A stretch of DNA of 64,000 nucleotides from Lachnoclostridium sp. An169 (GCF_002160525.1 NZ_NFKT01000007.1:62001-126000), one strand, 5' to 3'; numbered from the stretch's first letter, positions 43,825 through 53,064 are shown. Notes: generated by a model not told the origin, from the letters alone. Translations and numbers: made by a program.

Positions 43825-44478
43825 CTATTTTGTAGAATCAAACTTCTCCAGTATCTTATCCGCGCCGATCATAATCAGTATCCCGCCACGGGGCAGGGGC
43901 TTCAGCGGATCCAGTGTCACATCTACCTCGCCGCCGAAGATCATACCCACCACATTGATCCCGAACCGCTCACGGATCTTTAACTCCGCCAGGCTCTTTC
44001 CGATCCATTTCTCCGGGACGACCGTCTCCACCATACTGTAGTCGTTTGACAGGGCAATCCAGTCTGTAAACTCTCTTGCCACCAGATTCTTCGCCACCCG
44101 GCTCCCCATCTCGATCTCCGGATATACAACCGAGTCCGCTCCCACTTTCTCGAGAATTGTCCCCTGAAGGTCATCCTTTGCCTTTGCTACAACCTTCGGG
44201 ATCCCCATCTCCTTGCAGAGCATGGTTGCCATGACACTTGCCTCAAAATTTTCCGAGACAGCCACAATCGCGCCGTCCAGATTCCTTCCTCCCAGGGCCT
44301 CCAGTGCCTCCGGATCCGTCACGTCAGCTTTGATCGCGTAGGATACATTCTCCGAAATCTCCTGAATCTTTTCATAGGAATCATCTACCACGAGCACATC
44401 GCACCCCATATTCGTCAGGGTCATCGCCACACTCCATCCAAAACTTCCAAGTCCCAGAACTGCAAACTGCTTATTCAT
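43825..44478 (-). CDS. Trk/Ktr potassium uptake regulatory subunit (TrkA/KtrA)
   Basis: Cytoplasmic gating ring protein for a potassium channel-like transporter. The RCK_N Rossmann fold starts with QFAVLGLGSFGWSVAMTL and has the acidic end VVDDSYEKI; the RCK_C part covers roughly 135-217. At ~217 residues it is the short single-RCK KtrA type, which forms an octamer and senses ATP/ADP or cyclic di-AMP. ATG 44478 follows AAAGGAAG. It lies 61 bp after the membrane subunit gene. Confidence 0.93.
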   Translation of the reverse strand: MNKQFAVLGLGSFGWSVAMTLTNMGCDVLVVDDSYEKIQEISENVSYAIKADVTDPEALEALGGRNLDGAIVAVSENFEASVMATMLCKEMGIPKVVAKAKDDLQGTILEKVGADSVVYPEIEMGSRVAKNLVAREFTDWIALSNDYSMVETVVPEKWIGKSLAELKIRERFGINVVGMIFGGEVDVTLDPLKPLPRGGILIMIGADKILEKFDSTK

Positions 44479-44539
44479 AATAATCTTACTTCCTTTCCCG
44501 TATACATTCATCCGGCATTATCCGGTTATTGTCTGTTTT

Positions 44540-45928
44540 TTATCCGATCATGATCCGCTTCTCCGGTAAATCACGGAACTGAGAGAATTTCTCCGATTTC
44601 CCGGAAAATACAAGCGCCATCGTCAGAGGCCCGATTCTCCCGATATACATCAGGAGCATGAGCACGATATGGCTTCCCCTGCTCAGCACCGGCGTGAGAT
44701 CTGCGGACAGACCTACTGTACCAAGCGCCGACGAGACCTCGTACATCACATTCAGGAATTCTGCCTGCGGATCAAACGCTGTAACCGCCGCCACTCCGAT
44801 CAGCCAGCATGTAAACGTGATCAGCGAAATCGTGATTCCTGATCTGACAATATCATTCTCCACTCTCCGCCCGTAACATTCCGTGTCCTTGCGGCCGCGG
44901 AGCACACACACGACAGTGAGGATCAGCATCGCCGCTGTGGTCGTCTTGATACCGCCTGCCGTACCTGCCGGTGAACCGCCGATAAACATCAGGATACACC
45001 CCAGAAGTCTGGAGTTCTCATACAGCCCGGACTGGGACACTGTAGCATAGCCCGCTGTTCTCGTCGTAACCGACTGGAAAGCCGACGCCATGAGTTTTTC
45101 CGGAACACTCATATCTCCCATGGTTGCCGGGTTGCCGTATTCTATTACGAAAAAACCGAGTGTGCCCAGAAGAATCAGGGCTGCCGTCATGGTCAGCACG
45201 ATCTTGCTCTGCAGCCCCAGTCTGCTGAGCAGCCATCTCTTCGGGCGCTTCCCGCGCACAACTTCTTTTGTATTGCGGAACAGATCATACCAGACCGGAA
45301 ATCCCAGACCTCCCATGACAATCAGGAACATGGTAGTAAAATTCACCAGGGGGGAGTCCGCATATTTTATGAAACTGGTGCTTCCCAGAATGTCAATCCC
45401 CGCGTTGCAGAACGCAGAAACAGAATGGAATATGCCGTAACCGATTCCCCGGACAAATCCATACTCCGGAACAAACTGAAACGCAAACAGCACTGCGCCG
45501 ATTCCCTCTACAAGGAACGTTCCCTTCAGAATCCGGATGATAAATTTTACCATTCCGGACAGGGTATCCAGGCCATATGCCTCCTGGATCAGTATTCTTC
45601 CTTTCATCGTGATCTTCTTTCCCAGCAGGAGAAAGAAGGATACCGTACAGGCGATCACACCCAGACCGCCGATCTGGATGAGAATCAGCATGACAATCTG
45701 TCCTGCCAGCGTAAACTGCTCTGCCGGCACAACCGTCACGAGCCCTGTCACGCAGACACAGGTAACGGATGTAAACAACGCATCAAGAAATTCAATGGGC
45801 TTCTGATTGCAGAACGGAAGATAAAGGATGATGCCTCCCAGGAAGATCACTCCAAAAAAAGCAAGCGCTACGATCTGCATGGTACTCAGACTGACCTTTC
45901 TCGTACTTTTCATGTTCTCTCTTCTCAC
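44540..45928 (-). CDS. Trk/Ktr potassium transporter membrane subunit (TrkH/KtrB)
   Basis: A ~462-residue membrane protein with the four M1-P-M2 repeats of TrkH/KtrB, seen as repeated hydrophobic hairpins with short glycine-bearing pore loops (SVTCVCVTGL, SVSAFCNAGI, SVTTRTAGYA, VSSALGTVGL). These loops select potassium. A GTG at 45928 has AGGAGA at good spacing and is preferred; ATG at 45949 lacks a site and ATG 45913 is weaker. It forms a unit with the RCK protein downstream. Confidence 0.93.
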   Translation of the reverse strand: MRRENMKSTRKVSLSTMQIVALAFFGVIFLGGIILYLPFCNQKPIEFLDALFTSVTCVCVTGLVTVVPAEQFTLAGQIVMLILIQIGGLGVIACTVSFFLLLGKKITMKGRILIQEAYGLDTLSGMVKFIIRILKGTFLVEGIGAVLFAFQFVPEYGFVRGIGYGIFHSVSAFCNAGIDILGSTSFIKYADSPLVNFTTMFLIVMGGLGFPVWYDLFRNTKEVVRGKRPKRWLLSRLGLQSKIVLTMTAALILLGTLGFFVIEYGNPATMGDMSVPEKLMASAFQSVTTRTAGYATVSQSGLYENSRLLGCILMFIGGSPAGTAGGIKTTTAAMLILTVVCVLRGRKDTECYGRRVENDIVRSGITISLITFTCWLIGVAAVTAFDPQAEFLNVMYEVSSALGTVGLSADLTPVLSRGSHIVLMLLMYIGRIGPLTMALVFSGKSEKFSQFRDLPEKRIMIG

Positions 45929-46032
45929 AATGCCTCTCCTGTCTTTCATTTCTATTAAAATTTCGGCTGATTTTCTGCCGTAAGGCTATCCTAACACGGA
46001 GAGGTGGAATAGTAAAGTAACAATCCTGTTAA

Positions 46033-46077
46033 GAAAACGGAACGTGTCCCGAAGGTCACATTCCGTTTTCTTTAAAC
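46033..46077. terminator. Terminator at the end of the GntR gene
   Basis: AAGAAAACGGAACGTG pairs with CACATTCCGTTTTCTT. The stem includes the last codons and stop of the GntR gene. T runs occur on both sides, so it can also end transcription from the opposite direction. Confidence 0.75.
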
Positions 46078-46799
46078 ACAATATCATATTCATCCGGGAG
46101 AAAGTAAAACTTGCATCTGGCAATCGCATTTTTCTCTTTGTCATAAAAAATTTCTTCTATAAATATCAGTGGCGTCTCCCGGGGCACTTTGAGATAGGCA
46201 GTGATATAATCCTCCGCACAGACGAGCTTGATTGCCATCTGAACCCGCTCCGACATCTGAAAAATCTGACGGTTCAGCAGATCTTTTACATCTTCTTCCA
46301 TATTCAGATCCACGTTCAGTCCATCGATAAACTTAACCGGAATCTGCATAAAAGAATGCCCCACAGGTTTTCCACCCGTATAGTACACATTGTTTCCCGC
46401 CAGAACAATCTCGCTGGGCCGCAGTCCCAGCTTTCTCTGCCCGATCTCTGTTGCAGGTCCGAAATTGTAATATATATCGATCTTGTCAACGGCAGACCTG
46501 CAGCAGGCAATCATGGGGTTATAGAGTCCCTGAGGCTCCTCCGCTCTGTTTCCGTCATAGGTAACAAAAGTTCCCTTCCCCTGAACTTTCGCCACCAGAC
46601 CGTCCTCTACGAGAACGGTCAGTGCCTGACGAACCGTATTTCTGCTCACATCATATTTTTCCGCCAGCACAGCCTCCCCCGGCAGCTTTGAACCGTTTTC
46701 ATATACACCGTTCATAATATCCGAATAAAGCCTGTCATAGATCGGCACATAAGACGGCACTTTGCTGTTTGCAAATGAATTAATCTGGTAATGTTCCAT
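46056..46799 (-). CDS. GntR/HutC-family regulator with UTRA domain
   Basis: A ~247-residue regulator. The N-terminal winged helix (YDRLYSDIMNGVYENGSKLP, YDVSRNTVRQALTVL) is followed by a UTRA ligand domain. ATG 46799 has GGAG nine bases upstream; a TTG lies one codon before it. It is the last gene of the ECF-transporter/DUF62 operon and probably controls it in answer to the transported compound or its hydrolysis product. An AACATGTT-centred dyad near 52680-52692, between the operon promoter and its first gene, is a possible operator. Confidence 0.9.
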   Translation of the reverse strand: MEHYQINSFANSKVPSYVPIYDRLYSDIMNGVYENGSKLPGEAVLAEKYDVSRNTVRQALTVLVEDGLVAKVQGKGTFVTYDGNRAEEPQGLYNPMIACCRSAVDKIDIYYNFGPATEIGQRKLGLRPSEIVLAGNNVYYTGGKPVGHSFMQIPVKFIDGLNVDLNMEEDVKDLLNRQIFQMSERVQMAIKLVCAEDYITAYLKVPRETPLIFIEEIFYDKEKNAIARCKFYFLPDEYDIVFKENGM

Positions 46800-46811
46800 C
46801 AATTACTGCTC

Positions 46812-47639
46812 CTAGCCTGAATTTCTTTCCAGCGTCATCCATCCTCCCAGACTTTCAAATCCAAGACGCTCAAAAAATGCATGCGCTCCTTCTCCCGAGA
46901 ACAGGCAGGGAATCTTTCCCTGTTCGAGGATCATCTCCGCAAGACGGGACACCACCATTGAAGCATAGCCGTTCCTTCTGTGAGCAGGATCTGTCGCCAC
47001 TCCGCCGATCATTACCGTATCATCGGAACCGGTTGTACTGTTTCCGTGCGAAACAATCCGACTGCCCCGACGTATGATAAGATGCGTTCCGTCCCGGCTG
47101 GCAATTCTGTCACGGATCATGTCCTTTGAACGGTACAACCCACGGATCTGAGGAATACTTCCAAGAAATTCATAAATATCATCCACATCTTCCAGACCCG
47201 CCTGAACCACACTGCAGTGCTCCTCATGGTCTGCACTTTCCTGCTGTCTTTCTCTTCTGTCCGTACCACAGAGATTCTCTCTCGTTCCCAATCTGTATAA
47301 CTGTTTACTGCTGCTTTTATACCTGTCTCCGAATACTGCTCCCATTTCTGAGAGCAGTCCACTTTTTCCCATTATAACAAAGATCTGACAGTTTTTCAAA
47401 ATGTATTCCATACTTTCCGGATTCAAAGCTCCTTCCCTGCTGTAAACAAGAAGGTTATTGTAAAACCGCAGATATACACAGGTACACCGGCCATCCTCCC
47501 AGTCCATCCACACATCCTGACATTCACTGTCAAATCCATAGGTCTTCAGATCTGCAAGCAGAAACGTGTTGTACTCTTTCTCCGCACCGAGATATTCCGT
47601 CAGCATCTGTTCATCCCGGTTTCCACATTTCTTAAGCAT
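46812..47639 (-). CDS. GNAT-family acetyltransferase
   Basis: A 275-residue protein. The C-terminal half is a GNAT fold with the acetyl-CoA loop VATDPAHRRNGYASMVVSRL and the closing HAFFERLGFESLGGW. The N-terminal half (ADLKTYGFDSECQDVWMDWE) looks like a second, degenerate GNAT-like domain. It overlaps the second DUF62 gene by 8 bp, so it belongs to the operon. It may acetylate a product of that pathway, or detoxify an analogue. Substrate unknown. Confidence 0.85.
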   Translation of the reverse strand: MLKKCGNRDEQMLTEYLGAEKEYNTFLLADLKTYGFDSECQDVWMDWEDGRCTCVYLRFYNNLLVYSREGALNPESMEYILKNCQIFVIMGKSGLLSEMGAVFGDRYKSSSKQLYRLGTRENLCGTDRRERQQESADHEEHCSVVQAGLEDVDDIYEFLGSIPQIRGLYRSKDMIRDRIASRDGTHLIIRRGSRIVSHGNSTTGSDDTVMIGGVATDPAHRRNGYASMVVSRLAEMILEQGKIPCLFSGEGAHAFFERLGFESLGGWMTLERNSG

Positions 47640-48582
47640 CCTCTTCCCTCTCTATCTGTCTTTCCTCCATACGGCTTTCTTTTTCCGCATATCCTTCTTT
47701 CGTTATCCGGATCGTCCAGCCCGCTCCGCCTTTGATCCCGTATTTTTCCGCAAAGCTTCTCTGGTTCAGCCCAACTGCCATGAACGATGCCAGTCCGTTG
47801 AAGAGCACCGGCTTCCCGATTTCTACAAAACCGAAAGATCTGTGATACAATACAGAGTCATCATATACTGCAGTTCCATCATGATAAATTCTGACACGCA
47901 CCGTCTCCCCTTCCCGGATTCCTGTTTTCCGGAAATCTTCGATCAGAATATTGGTACTGATGTTTCCAAATTTCTCCAGCGCCTCATCAATCTGACCTTC
48001 TGCTACGCCTTCACTGACAGTTCCATAAACCAGCTCATGTACAATAATCTCCTCCGTCGGATATGCCGGACCGACCTCCTCAAAAGTAATAATTCCGGAA
48101 GCCAGACGCGCTGCACAGTAGGCAAACAGATCTCTCCCATGAAAAACATTTACCCCCTCTGAGCCTGGATAACGGTTCACGCTCTCATCGATCTCCCTCA
48201 CCTCATCAATCCCGTACATTGCCTTCACATGAGTCAGCGTTCCGTTATCCGGCGTAACGATATAGTAGCCATTGGAAGTCCTTGCCACACATGCCCTTCT
48301 CGGTGTGCCAACCCCGGGATCCACAACCGAAACAAACACGGTTCCCACCGGCCAGTATTTTATCGTATACTGCAGGCATCCGGACGCTGCCATCGTATTG
48401 AACTGTTCAATCGTATGCGAAAGATCAAAGATCTCAAGGCGCGGATCCACCTGCTTACACACCCCGTACATGGATGCCACGGCTCCCCAGTTCAGCCCGA
48501 AATCGGTCTGCAGCACAACAAAAGCTCTTCCTGTATCATTTTCCCGCAGCACTCCGCCACCTGTTTCTCTTTCTCTGCTCAT
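47632..48582 (-). CDS. SAM hydroxide adenosyltransferase (DUF62), second paralog
   Basis: DUF62 proteins split S-adenosylmethionine with water into adenosine and methionine. This 316-residue copy keeps the catalytic set of hydrolases: DPGVGTPRR (Asp and Arg) and FHGRD (His), plus VTPDNGTLTHV. Those residues argue against a halogenase. The ribose-binding Asp in QTDFG is present, but the second Asp of the usual TDFGxxD motif is Trp (TDFGLNW). The C-terminus ends in a charged tail. It lies 15 bp after a close paralog and overlaps the GNAT gene. Confidence 0.9.
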   Translation of the reverse strand: MSRERETGGGVLRENDTGRAFVVLQTDFGLNWGAVASMYGVCKQVDPRLEIFDLSHTIEQFNTMAASGCLQYTIKYWPVGTVFVSVVDPGVGTPRRACVARTSNGYYIVTPDNGTLTHVKAMYGIDEVREIDESVNRYPGSEGVNVFHGRDLFAYCAARLASGIITFEEVGPAYPTEEIIVHELVYGTVSEGVAEGQIDEALEKFGNISTNILIEDFRKTGIREGETVRVRIYHDGTAVYDDSVLYHRSFGFVEIGKPVLFNGLASFMAVGLNQRSFAEKYGIKGGAGWTIRITKEGYAEKESRMEERQIEREEDA

Positions 48583-48597
48583 AGGCCGCCTTCCTCC

Positions 48598-49446
48598 CTA
48601 ATTCTTCACCTTCCGGAAGGAGATCTTCCAGTCCGGTCCCTGTCCGATCCCGTACACTTTCACAAAATTCCGCAGATTCAGGGCAATCTGCACAGTCAGC
48701 GATTCACTGGTCATCACCACCGGATCTCCCTCAGGCACAAAACCAAAAGATTTGAAATATTTCGCCTCGCCATGATACTTTTCTTCCTCTTTATGCCGGA
48801 TGACAACCTCCAGGGTATCTCCATAACTCACCCCGGTATCCTCCAGCATTTTATAAGGGATATTTGAGGATACAAGTCCGAAATGTTCTCCGGATCCCTG
48901 AATCATACCGGACACGGTTCCATCTTCACCACATACCGGTTCCACCAGAGGAATCTGCACGACCTCCTCCACCGGATACGCCGGTCCCACTTCCTCATAG
49001 CTGATAATCCCGGACGCTAGTCTCGCCGCACAGTAGGAAAACAGATCTCTTCCGTGGAAGATACTGCATGCCACTGTCGGTTTCCAACGGTTAATCGTCT
49101 CATCGATCTCCCGGACTTCCTCAATTCCCGGCTTTTTCGCTACATGAGTCAGTGTCCCATTGTCCGGTGTCACCACATACTGTCCGTTTTTCAGTTTTGC
49201 CACACATGCTTTTCTCGATGTCCCCACTCCCGGGTCCACAACGGATACAAATACGGTTCCCTCAGGCCAGAAATCCACCACATAGTCCAGATTACAGGAC
49301 GCGCAGAAGATATCAAAACTTGGGATCGCGTGATTGTTATTAAATATCCTGAGCTCCGGATCCACCATCTGGCAGACTCCGTACATGGTACATACCGCAC
49401 TGGTGTCCGCTGTAAAATCTGTCTGCATTACAATTGCCGGTTTCAT
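48598..49446 (-). CDS. SAM hydroxide adenosyltransferase (DUF62), first paralog
   Basis: A 282-residue DUF62 protein, related to the next gene along its whole length. It has the same DPGVGTSRK, VTPDNGTLTHV and FHGRDLFSYCAARLASG segments, so the Asp-Arg-His set for activating water is complete. The first motif reads QTDFTADTS, which keeps the first Asp but moves the second by one position. ATG 49446 has AAGGAGGAG upstream; a longer frame from 49581 would run into the permease gene. Two copies in one operon suggest a heteromeric enzyme or two related substrates. Confidence 0.9.
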   Translation of the reverse strand: MKPAIVMQTDFTADTSAVCTMYGVCQMVDPELRIFNNNHAIPSFDIFCASCNLDYVVDFWPEGTVFVSVVDPGVGTSRKACVAKLKNGQYVVTPDNGTLTHVAKKPGIEEVREIDETINRWKPTVACSIFHGRDLFSYCAARLASGIISYEEVGPAYPVEEVVQIPLVEPVCGEDGTVSGMIQGSGEHFGLVSSNIPYKMLEDTGVSYGDTLEVVIRHKEEEKYHGEAKYFKSFGFVPEGDPVVMTSESLTVQIALNLRNFVKVYGIGQGPDWKISFRKVKN

Positions 49447-49511
49447 AATATAATCTCCTCCTTTTTCCGCCGCCTGTTGCGGCATATGTAATCCGCCTGG
49501 TATACTCCGCT

Positions 49512-50363
49512 TTATGCAAACGGATACCAGAGCTGCAGATATCCCGGCGCAAGCATCTTGTACGCAATATACGCGACACATATCAGCGCTATCACGATGT
49601 ATACCACCCGGAAAACTTTATCCGCTTTTGTCATCTCATGTTCCGCATAATAAGAACGTTTCTTCTTCTTTCCGTATCCTCTCAGGTCCATGGCGTTGGC
49701 GATATTCCCGACTTTGTCAAAGGACGAAAGAAGCAGCGGGACGATAATCATCACCATCTGCTTAAGCCGCTTAAATGCCGACACCTTCTTCGGATCCATC
49801 TCCACACCCCTTGCCTGCATACTTGTGGAAATATTCTGATAATCCCGTACAATGTCCGGGATACAGCGGTAGGCAAGTTCTACCACTGTACAGATCTTGT
49901 AAGGCACTTTCACCGAATTCAGTCCCGCTGCAAACTCCGACGGCGTGATCGAGAGAATAAAAATAATCGAGATCAGAAATGATGAAAGGATCTTAATAAA
50001 ACGGGTAAAAAGATACCAGAGCGTCTCCCCGCTCAAGTAGAGATATCCGGGAAGATCCGCAAGCACCGTCCTGGAATTACAGAATTTTGTTCCGATATCC
50101 GGATCTGCAATAAAAAACAGGAACAGATTGAACAGGTTTAAAATAATCACAAAAGCAAGCATGAACTTAATCGGTTTCCAGTTCGGCTTCATAGAGATAA
50201 TCCCAATGATCCCCGCCACCGTTACCGGAAGGATCAGCCGCAGATCCCAGGACATGATCAAATATACCGTAAAAATGATAAACATCCTTACTTTCGTCGT
50301 CCCGGTCAGCTTATGCAGCATCGTGCTTCCCGGCTGAAAATTAATAATAAATTTGTTATTCAC
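49512..50363 (-). CDS. ecfT: ECF transporter transmembrane subunit (EcfT)
   Basis: Membrane scaffold of an energy-coupling factor importer, 283 residues with about five or six helices. The two coupling-helix motifs that touch the ATPases are seen as ISTSMQARGVEMD and ANAMDLRGYGKKKK (the A-R-G pattern). GTG at 50363 overlaps the ATPase gene by 8 bp. It follows S and A subunit genes in one operon, so it is a dedicated (group I) module. Confidence 0.92.
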   Translation of the reverse strand: MNNKFIINFQPGSTMLHKLTGTTKVRMFIIFTVYLIMSWDLRLILPVTVAGIIGIISMKPNWKPIKFMLAFVIILNLFNLFLFFIADPDIGTKFCNSRTVLADLPGYLYLSGETLWYLFTRFIKILSSFLISIIFILSITPSEFAAGLNSVKVPYKICTVVELAYRCIPDIVRDYQNISTSMQARGVEMDPKKVSAFKRLKQMVMIIVPLLLSSFDKVGNIANAMDLRGYGKKKKRSYYAEHEMTKADKVFRVVYIVIALICVAYIAYKMLAPGYLQLWYPFA

Positions 50364-52068
50364 CCGCTTTGCCCCTCCTTTCGCAGGAAATGAAGTGAGC
50401 GATGAATTCCTCCGGAGAGACGCCGATCATACACGCCAGTGTATAGAGTGAGGTCTGCTTCAGGCTCGCCCTGCTGATTACAGTATCATCCGAAAGTACC
50501 CGGAACACTCTGTCGTCTGCGATCAGCTCACCGTCCGAGAACACAACTGCCCGGTCTGTATTTTCGATGGCCAGATGCATATCATGGGTGATCAGAATCA
50601 CGGTTTTCCCATAACGTGAATTCAGTTCATTAATAAACTCGATGATCTCCACATAATGCCTGTAGTCCTGTCCTGCAGTGGGCTCATCCAGAATGATCAC
50701 ATCCGGTTCCAGAGCCAGTACAGAAGCGATCGTAATCCGCTTTCTCTGTCCGTAGCTCACAGAGCTGACCGGCCAGTTTCTCATCGAATACAGGTCACAC
50801 ATCTCAAGCGCCTTCTTTGCCCGCTCCTCAACGATCTCCTGACTGTAGCCCCGCAGTTCCAGCGCCATCTTCACTTCCGCGATGATCACATCTTTTACAA
50901 GCATCTGGTTCGGATTCTGCATTACATATCCGATGAACTCTCCGATCTCCTTGATGGAGAGTACCGAGTAATCCTGTCCCCTAAGCCGGATCTGTCCGCT
51001 GACCGGACGGTTCACTCCGCAGATCAGCCTGGCAAGAGTTGTCTTTCCTGCTCCGTTTTTCCCGATCAGAGCAATTCTCTCTCCTTTTCGTATCGTGCAG
51101 TTCACGTCTCTAAGAACCGGCTTATCCTCGTATGCGAACGTCACATCGTCCACCTCGATCACCGGCTCGCCCGGAACCGGTTCATATTCCATAACTTCCT
51201 CCTGGAAAAACCGCTCCAGACACTCTTTATTTTCAGCCGTCAGTTCCATGTGCTCCAGATCCGCCAGATTCTCCTGTTCTTCCAGGCGGCACCCGGCATA
51301 TTTCATGGCTGTCAGATAGAGCGGTTCCCGGATTCCGTGCTCTTTGAGAAGATCGGACCGAAGCAGCTCATCCGGCTTCGTATCCGCTACGATCCGTCCC
51401 TTCGCCATCAGGATCACACGGTCCACAGGGCGGTAGAGGACGTCCTCGAGGCGGTGCTCGATAATGAGCGCCGTCCGGTTCTGATCACGGCAGATCCGGT
51501 CGATCAGGTCAACCGCAACCATTCCCATATGCGGATCCAGCGCCGCAAGGGGCTCGTCAAAGATCAGCACCTTCACATCATCGTGAATGACGCCCGCCAG
51601 AGCTACCTTCTGTTTCTGCCCTCCGGAGAGCGCATATGGAAGATGTTCAAGGAATTCTCCCATTCCTACCAGATCCGCAGCTTCCTGCACCCGGGGGATC
51701 ATCTCGCTGCGGGGCATGTTTTCATTTTCCAGGGCAAAGGCAATGTCCTCGCCCACGGAAAGACCCACAAACTGGGCGTCCGAATCCTGCAGCACGGTTC
51801 CCACTTTTTTGCTAAGCTTAAAGATGCTTGCCTCTTTCGTCTCCATCCCGTCCACTTTCAGGGAGCCTTTGATGGTCCCCTTCTCCGAAAACGGGATCAG
51901 CCCGTTGATGCAGTTGGAAAGCGTAGATTTTCCGCTTCCACTGGGTCCTAAGATCAGCACCTTCTCCCCCTCATATATGGTCAGATTAATGTCATGAAGC
52001 GTCGGTTTTGACTGGCTTTTGTACTGAAAACTAAAATCTTTAAACTCTATAACCGCTGTTTTCTCCAT
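50356..52068 (-). CDS. ECF transporter fused double ATPase (EcfA-EcfA')
   Basis: A 570-residue protein with two complete ABC domains in tandem. Domain 1 has GPSGSGKST, LSGGQKQKVALAGV and VLIFDEPLAALDP; domain 2 has GKNGAGKTT, VSYGQRKRITIASV and VIILDEPTAGQDY. The second signature begins with VSYGQ instead of LSGGQ. Such duplicated ATPases drive several predicted ECF transporters whose S component belongs to the UPF0397-like class. It lies between the S and T genes. Confidence 0.93.
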   Translation of the reverse strand: MEKTAVIEFKDFSFQYKSQSKPTLHDINLTIYEGEKVLILGPSGSGKSTLSNCINGLIPFSEKGTIKGSLKVDGMETKEASIFKLSKKVGTVLQDSDAQFVGLSVGEDIAFALENENMPRSEMIPRVQEAADLVGMGEFLEHLPYALSGGQKQKVALAGVIHDDVKVLIFDEPLAALDPHMGMVAVDLIDRICRDQNRTALIIEHRLEDVLYRPVDRVILMAKGRIVADTKPDELLRSDLLKEHGIREPLYLTAMKYAGCRLEEQENLADLEHMELTAENKECLERFFQEEVMEYEPVPGEPVIEVDDVTFAYEDKPVLRDVNCTIRKGERIALIGKNGAGKTTLARLICGVNRPVSGQIRLRGQDYSVLSIKEIGEFIGYVMQNPNQMLVKDVIIAEVKMALELRGYSQEIVEERAKKALEMCDLYSMRNWPVSSVSYGQRKRITIASVLALEPDVIILDEPTAGQDYRHYVEIIEFINELNSRYGKTVILITHDMHLAIENTDRAVVFSDGELIADDRVFRVLSDDTVISRASLKQTSLYTLACMIGVSPEEFIAHFISCERRGKAGE

Positions 52069-52077
52069 ATCCGTTTC

Positions 52078-52653
52078 CTATTCTTCTGTCAGGTTCGTCC
52101 TGGATGCATACCGTTTTGCCAGGAGGAACAGCACCGGGATTCCCACAATCAGAAGCACAGCAATATTTCCGGCACAGGCAAATCCCGCCATGATAAAGGT
52201 CACTTTCAGCTCGCCGCCGTAGAACAGGTACGTGAAAATCGGCGTCACAACTCCAAAGGCAATGATGTTTCCGATAATACAGAGAACCGCATAGATCACA
52301 GCGTGTTTCACTTTAAAGATTCCCTCTGTAATGTAAGCCCCGTATACCGGAAGCAGCCCTACAAAGAAGCCGAGCACCGCGTTTCCGATAGACCAGTCAA
52401 ACCACATCCCGTTACCTGCGATCAAATCAGCGATAATGTTGCCGATCAGAAGTGTCAGGCTGCATGGCAGCGCCCCGTACATCGCTCCTACGACAACCGG
52501 CACGATCATTGCAGTTGAGAGGTTTGTCATGGAGAAGATCGGAATTCCTCCATAAACCATCAGCACTCCAAACAGTGCTGCCCCCACAGCCATGGTGACG
52601 ATTGTCTTTGTACTCCATTCACCTACGAGCGCTTTCCCAATTCCTTTTTTCAT
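52078..52653 (-). CDS. ECF transporter substrate-binding (S) component
   Basis: A 191-residue membrane protein with about five or six helices, resembling the UPF0397/ECF S-component group (STKTIVTMAVGAALFGVLMV, then a GAMYGALPCSLTLLIGN helix pair). S components bind the vitamin or metabolite. The ligand cannot be read, but two SAM-hydrolysing enzymes in the operon point to an adenosyl- or methionine-related compound. ATG 52653 has AAGG upstream. It is the first gene after a strong promoter. Confidence 0.85.
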   Translation of the reverse strand: MKKGIGKALVGEWSTKTIVTMAVGAALFGVLMVYGGIPIFSMTNLSTAMIVPVVVGAMYGALPCSLTLLIGNIIADLIAGNGMWFDWSIGNAVLGFFVGLLPVYGAYITEGIFKVKHAVIYAVLCIIGNIIAFGVVTPIFTYLFYGGELKVTFIMAGFACAGNIAVLLIVGIPVLFLLAKRYASRTNLTEE

Positions 52654-52704
52654 TTCAATGCACCTTCCTTTCATGTTGTTGAACATGTTTAATAAGTTAC
52701 CTTC

Positions 52705-52733
52705 ATTGTATTCACTTTCAGGGCAGATGTCAA
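52705..52733 (-). promoter_or_regulatory. Promoter of the ECF/DUF62 operon
   Basis: On the minus strand TTGACA (52728-52733) and TACAAT (52705-52710) with a 17-bp spacer. Downstream, AACATGTT within TTGAACATGTTTAA (about 52679-52692) is a dyad between the start and the first gene and may be the GntR operator. Confidence 0.8.
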
Positions 52734-52854
52734 TTAATTTGTCGGTAATTGTAAAATCTTTGTGAAATTACACTAATACCTTCTGTGATTTGATCACAGA
52801 CACTCTCCTTCTTTTGATGTATTATCAGATAAACAAATCGAGAGGAAAATTACT

Positions 52855-53064
52855 ATGGTCAAAAACAGAAAAAAGCGAAAAGCGCTTGTCCAACAGTCAT
52901 ACTGTGTTGCCTGCGGCTGCTGTGTCAAAGTATGTCCGGTAGGAGCAATCCAGATAATGAATGGCATAACAGCTCAGGCAGATCCGTCAACATGTATAGG
53001 CTGCGGGAAATGTGCTAAGGAGTGTCCTGCCAGCGTGATCGAGATCCAGGAGGTGGAAGATTGA
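52855..53064 (+). CDS. 2[4Fe-4S] ferredoxin
   Basis: A 69-residue electron carrier with two cluster motifs, CVACGCCVKVCPVGAI and CIGCGKCAKECPASVI (CX2CX2CX3CP twice). A short basic N-terminus (KNRKKRKA) precedes the first motif. AGAGG lies before the ATG. It overlaps the next gene, a NapH-like membrane protein, so the two likely form an electron-transfer pair at the membrane. Confidence 0.93.
   Translation: MVKNRKKRKALVQQSYCVACGCCVKVCPVGAIQIMNGITAQADPSTCIGCGKCAKECPASVIEIQEVED

Noticed and set aside
47632-49446. DUF62 pair as fluorinase/chlorinase-type halogenases
   Set aside because: Both keep DPGVGTxR and FHGRD, the Asp-Arg-His set of the hydrolases, which the halogenases lack.
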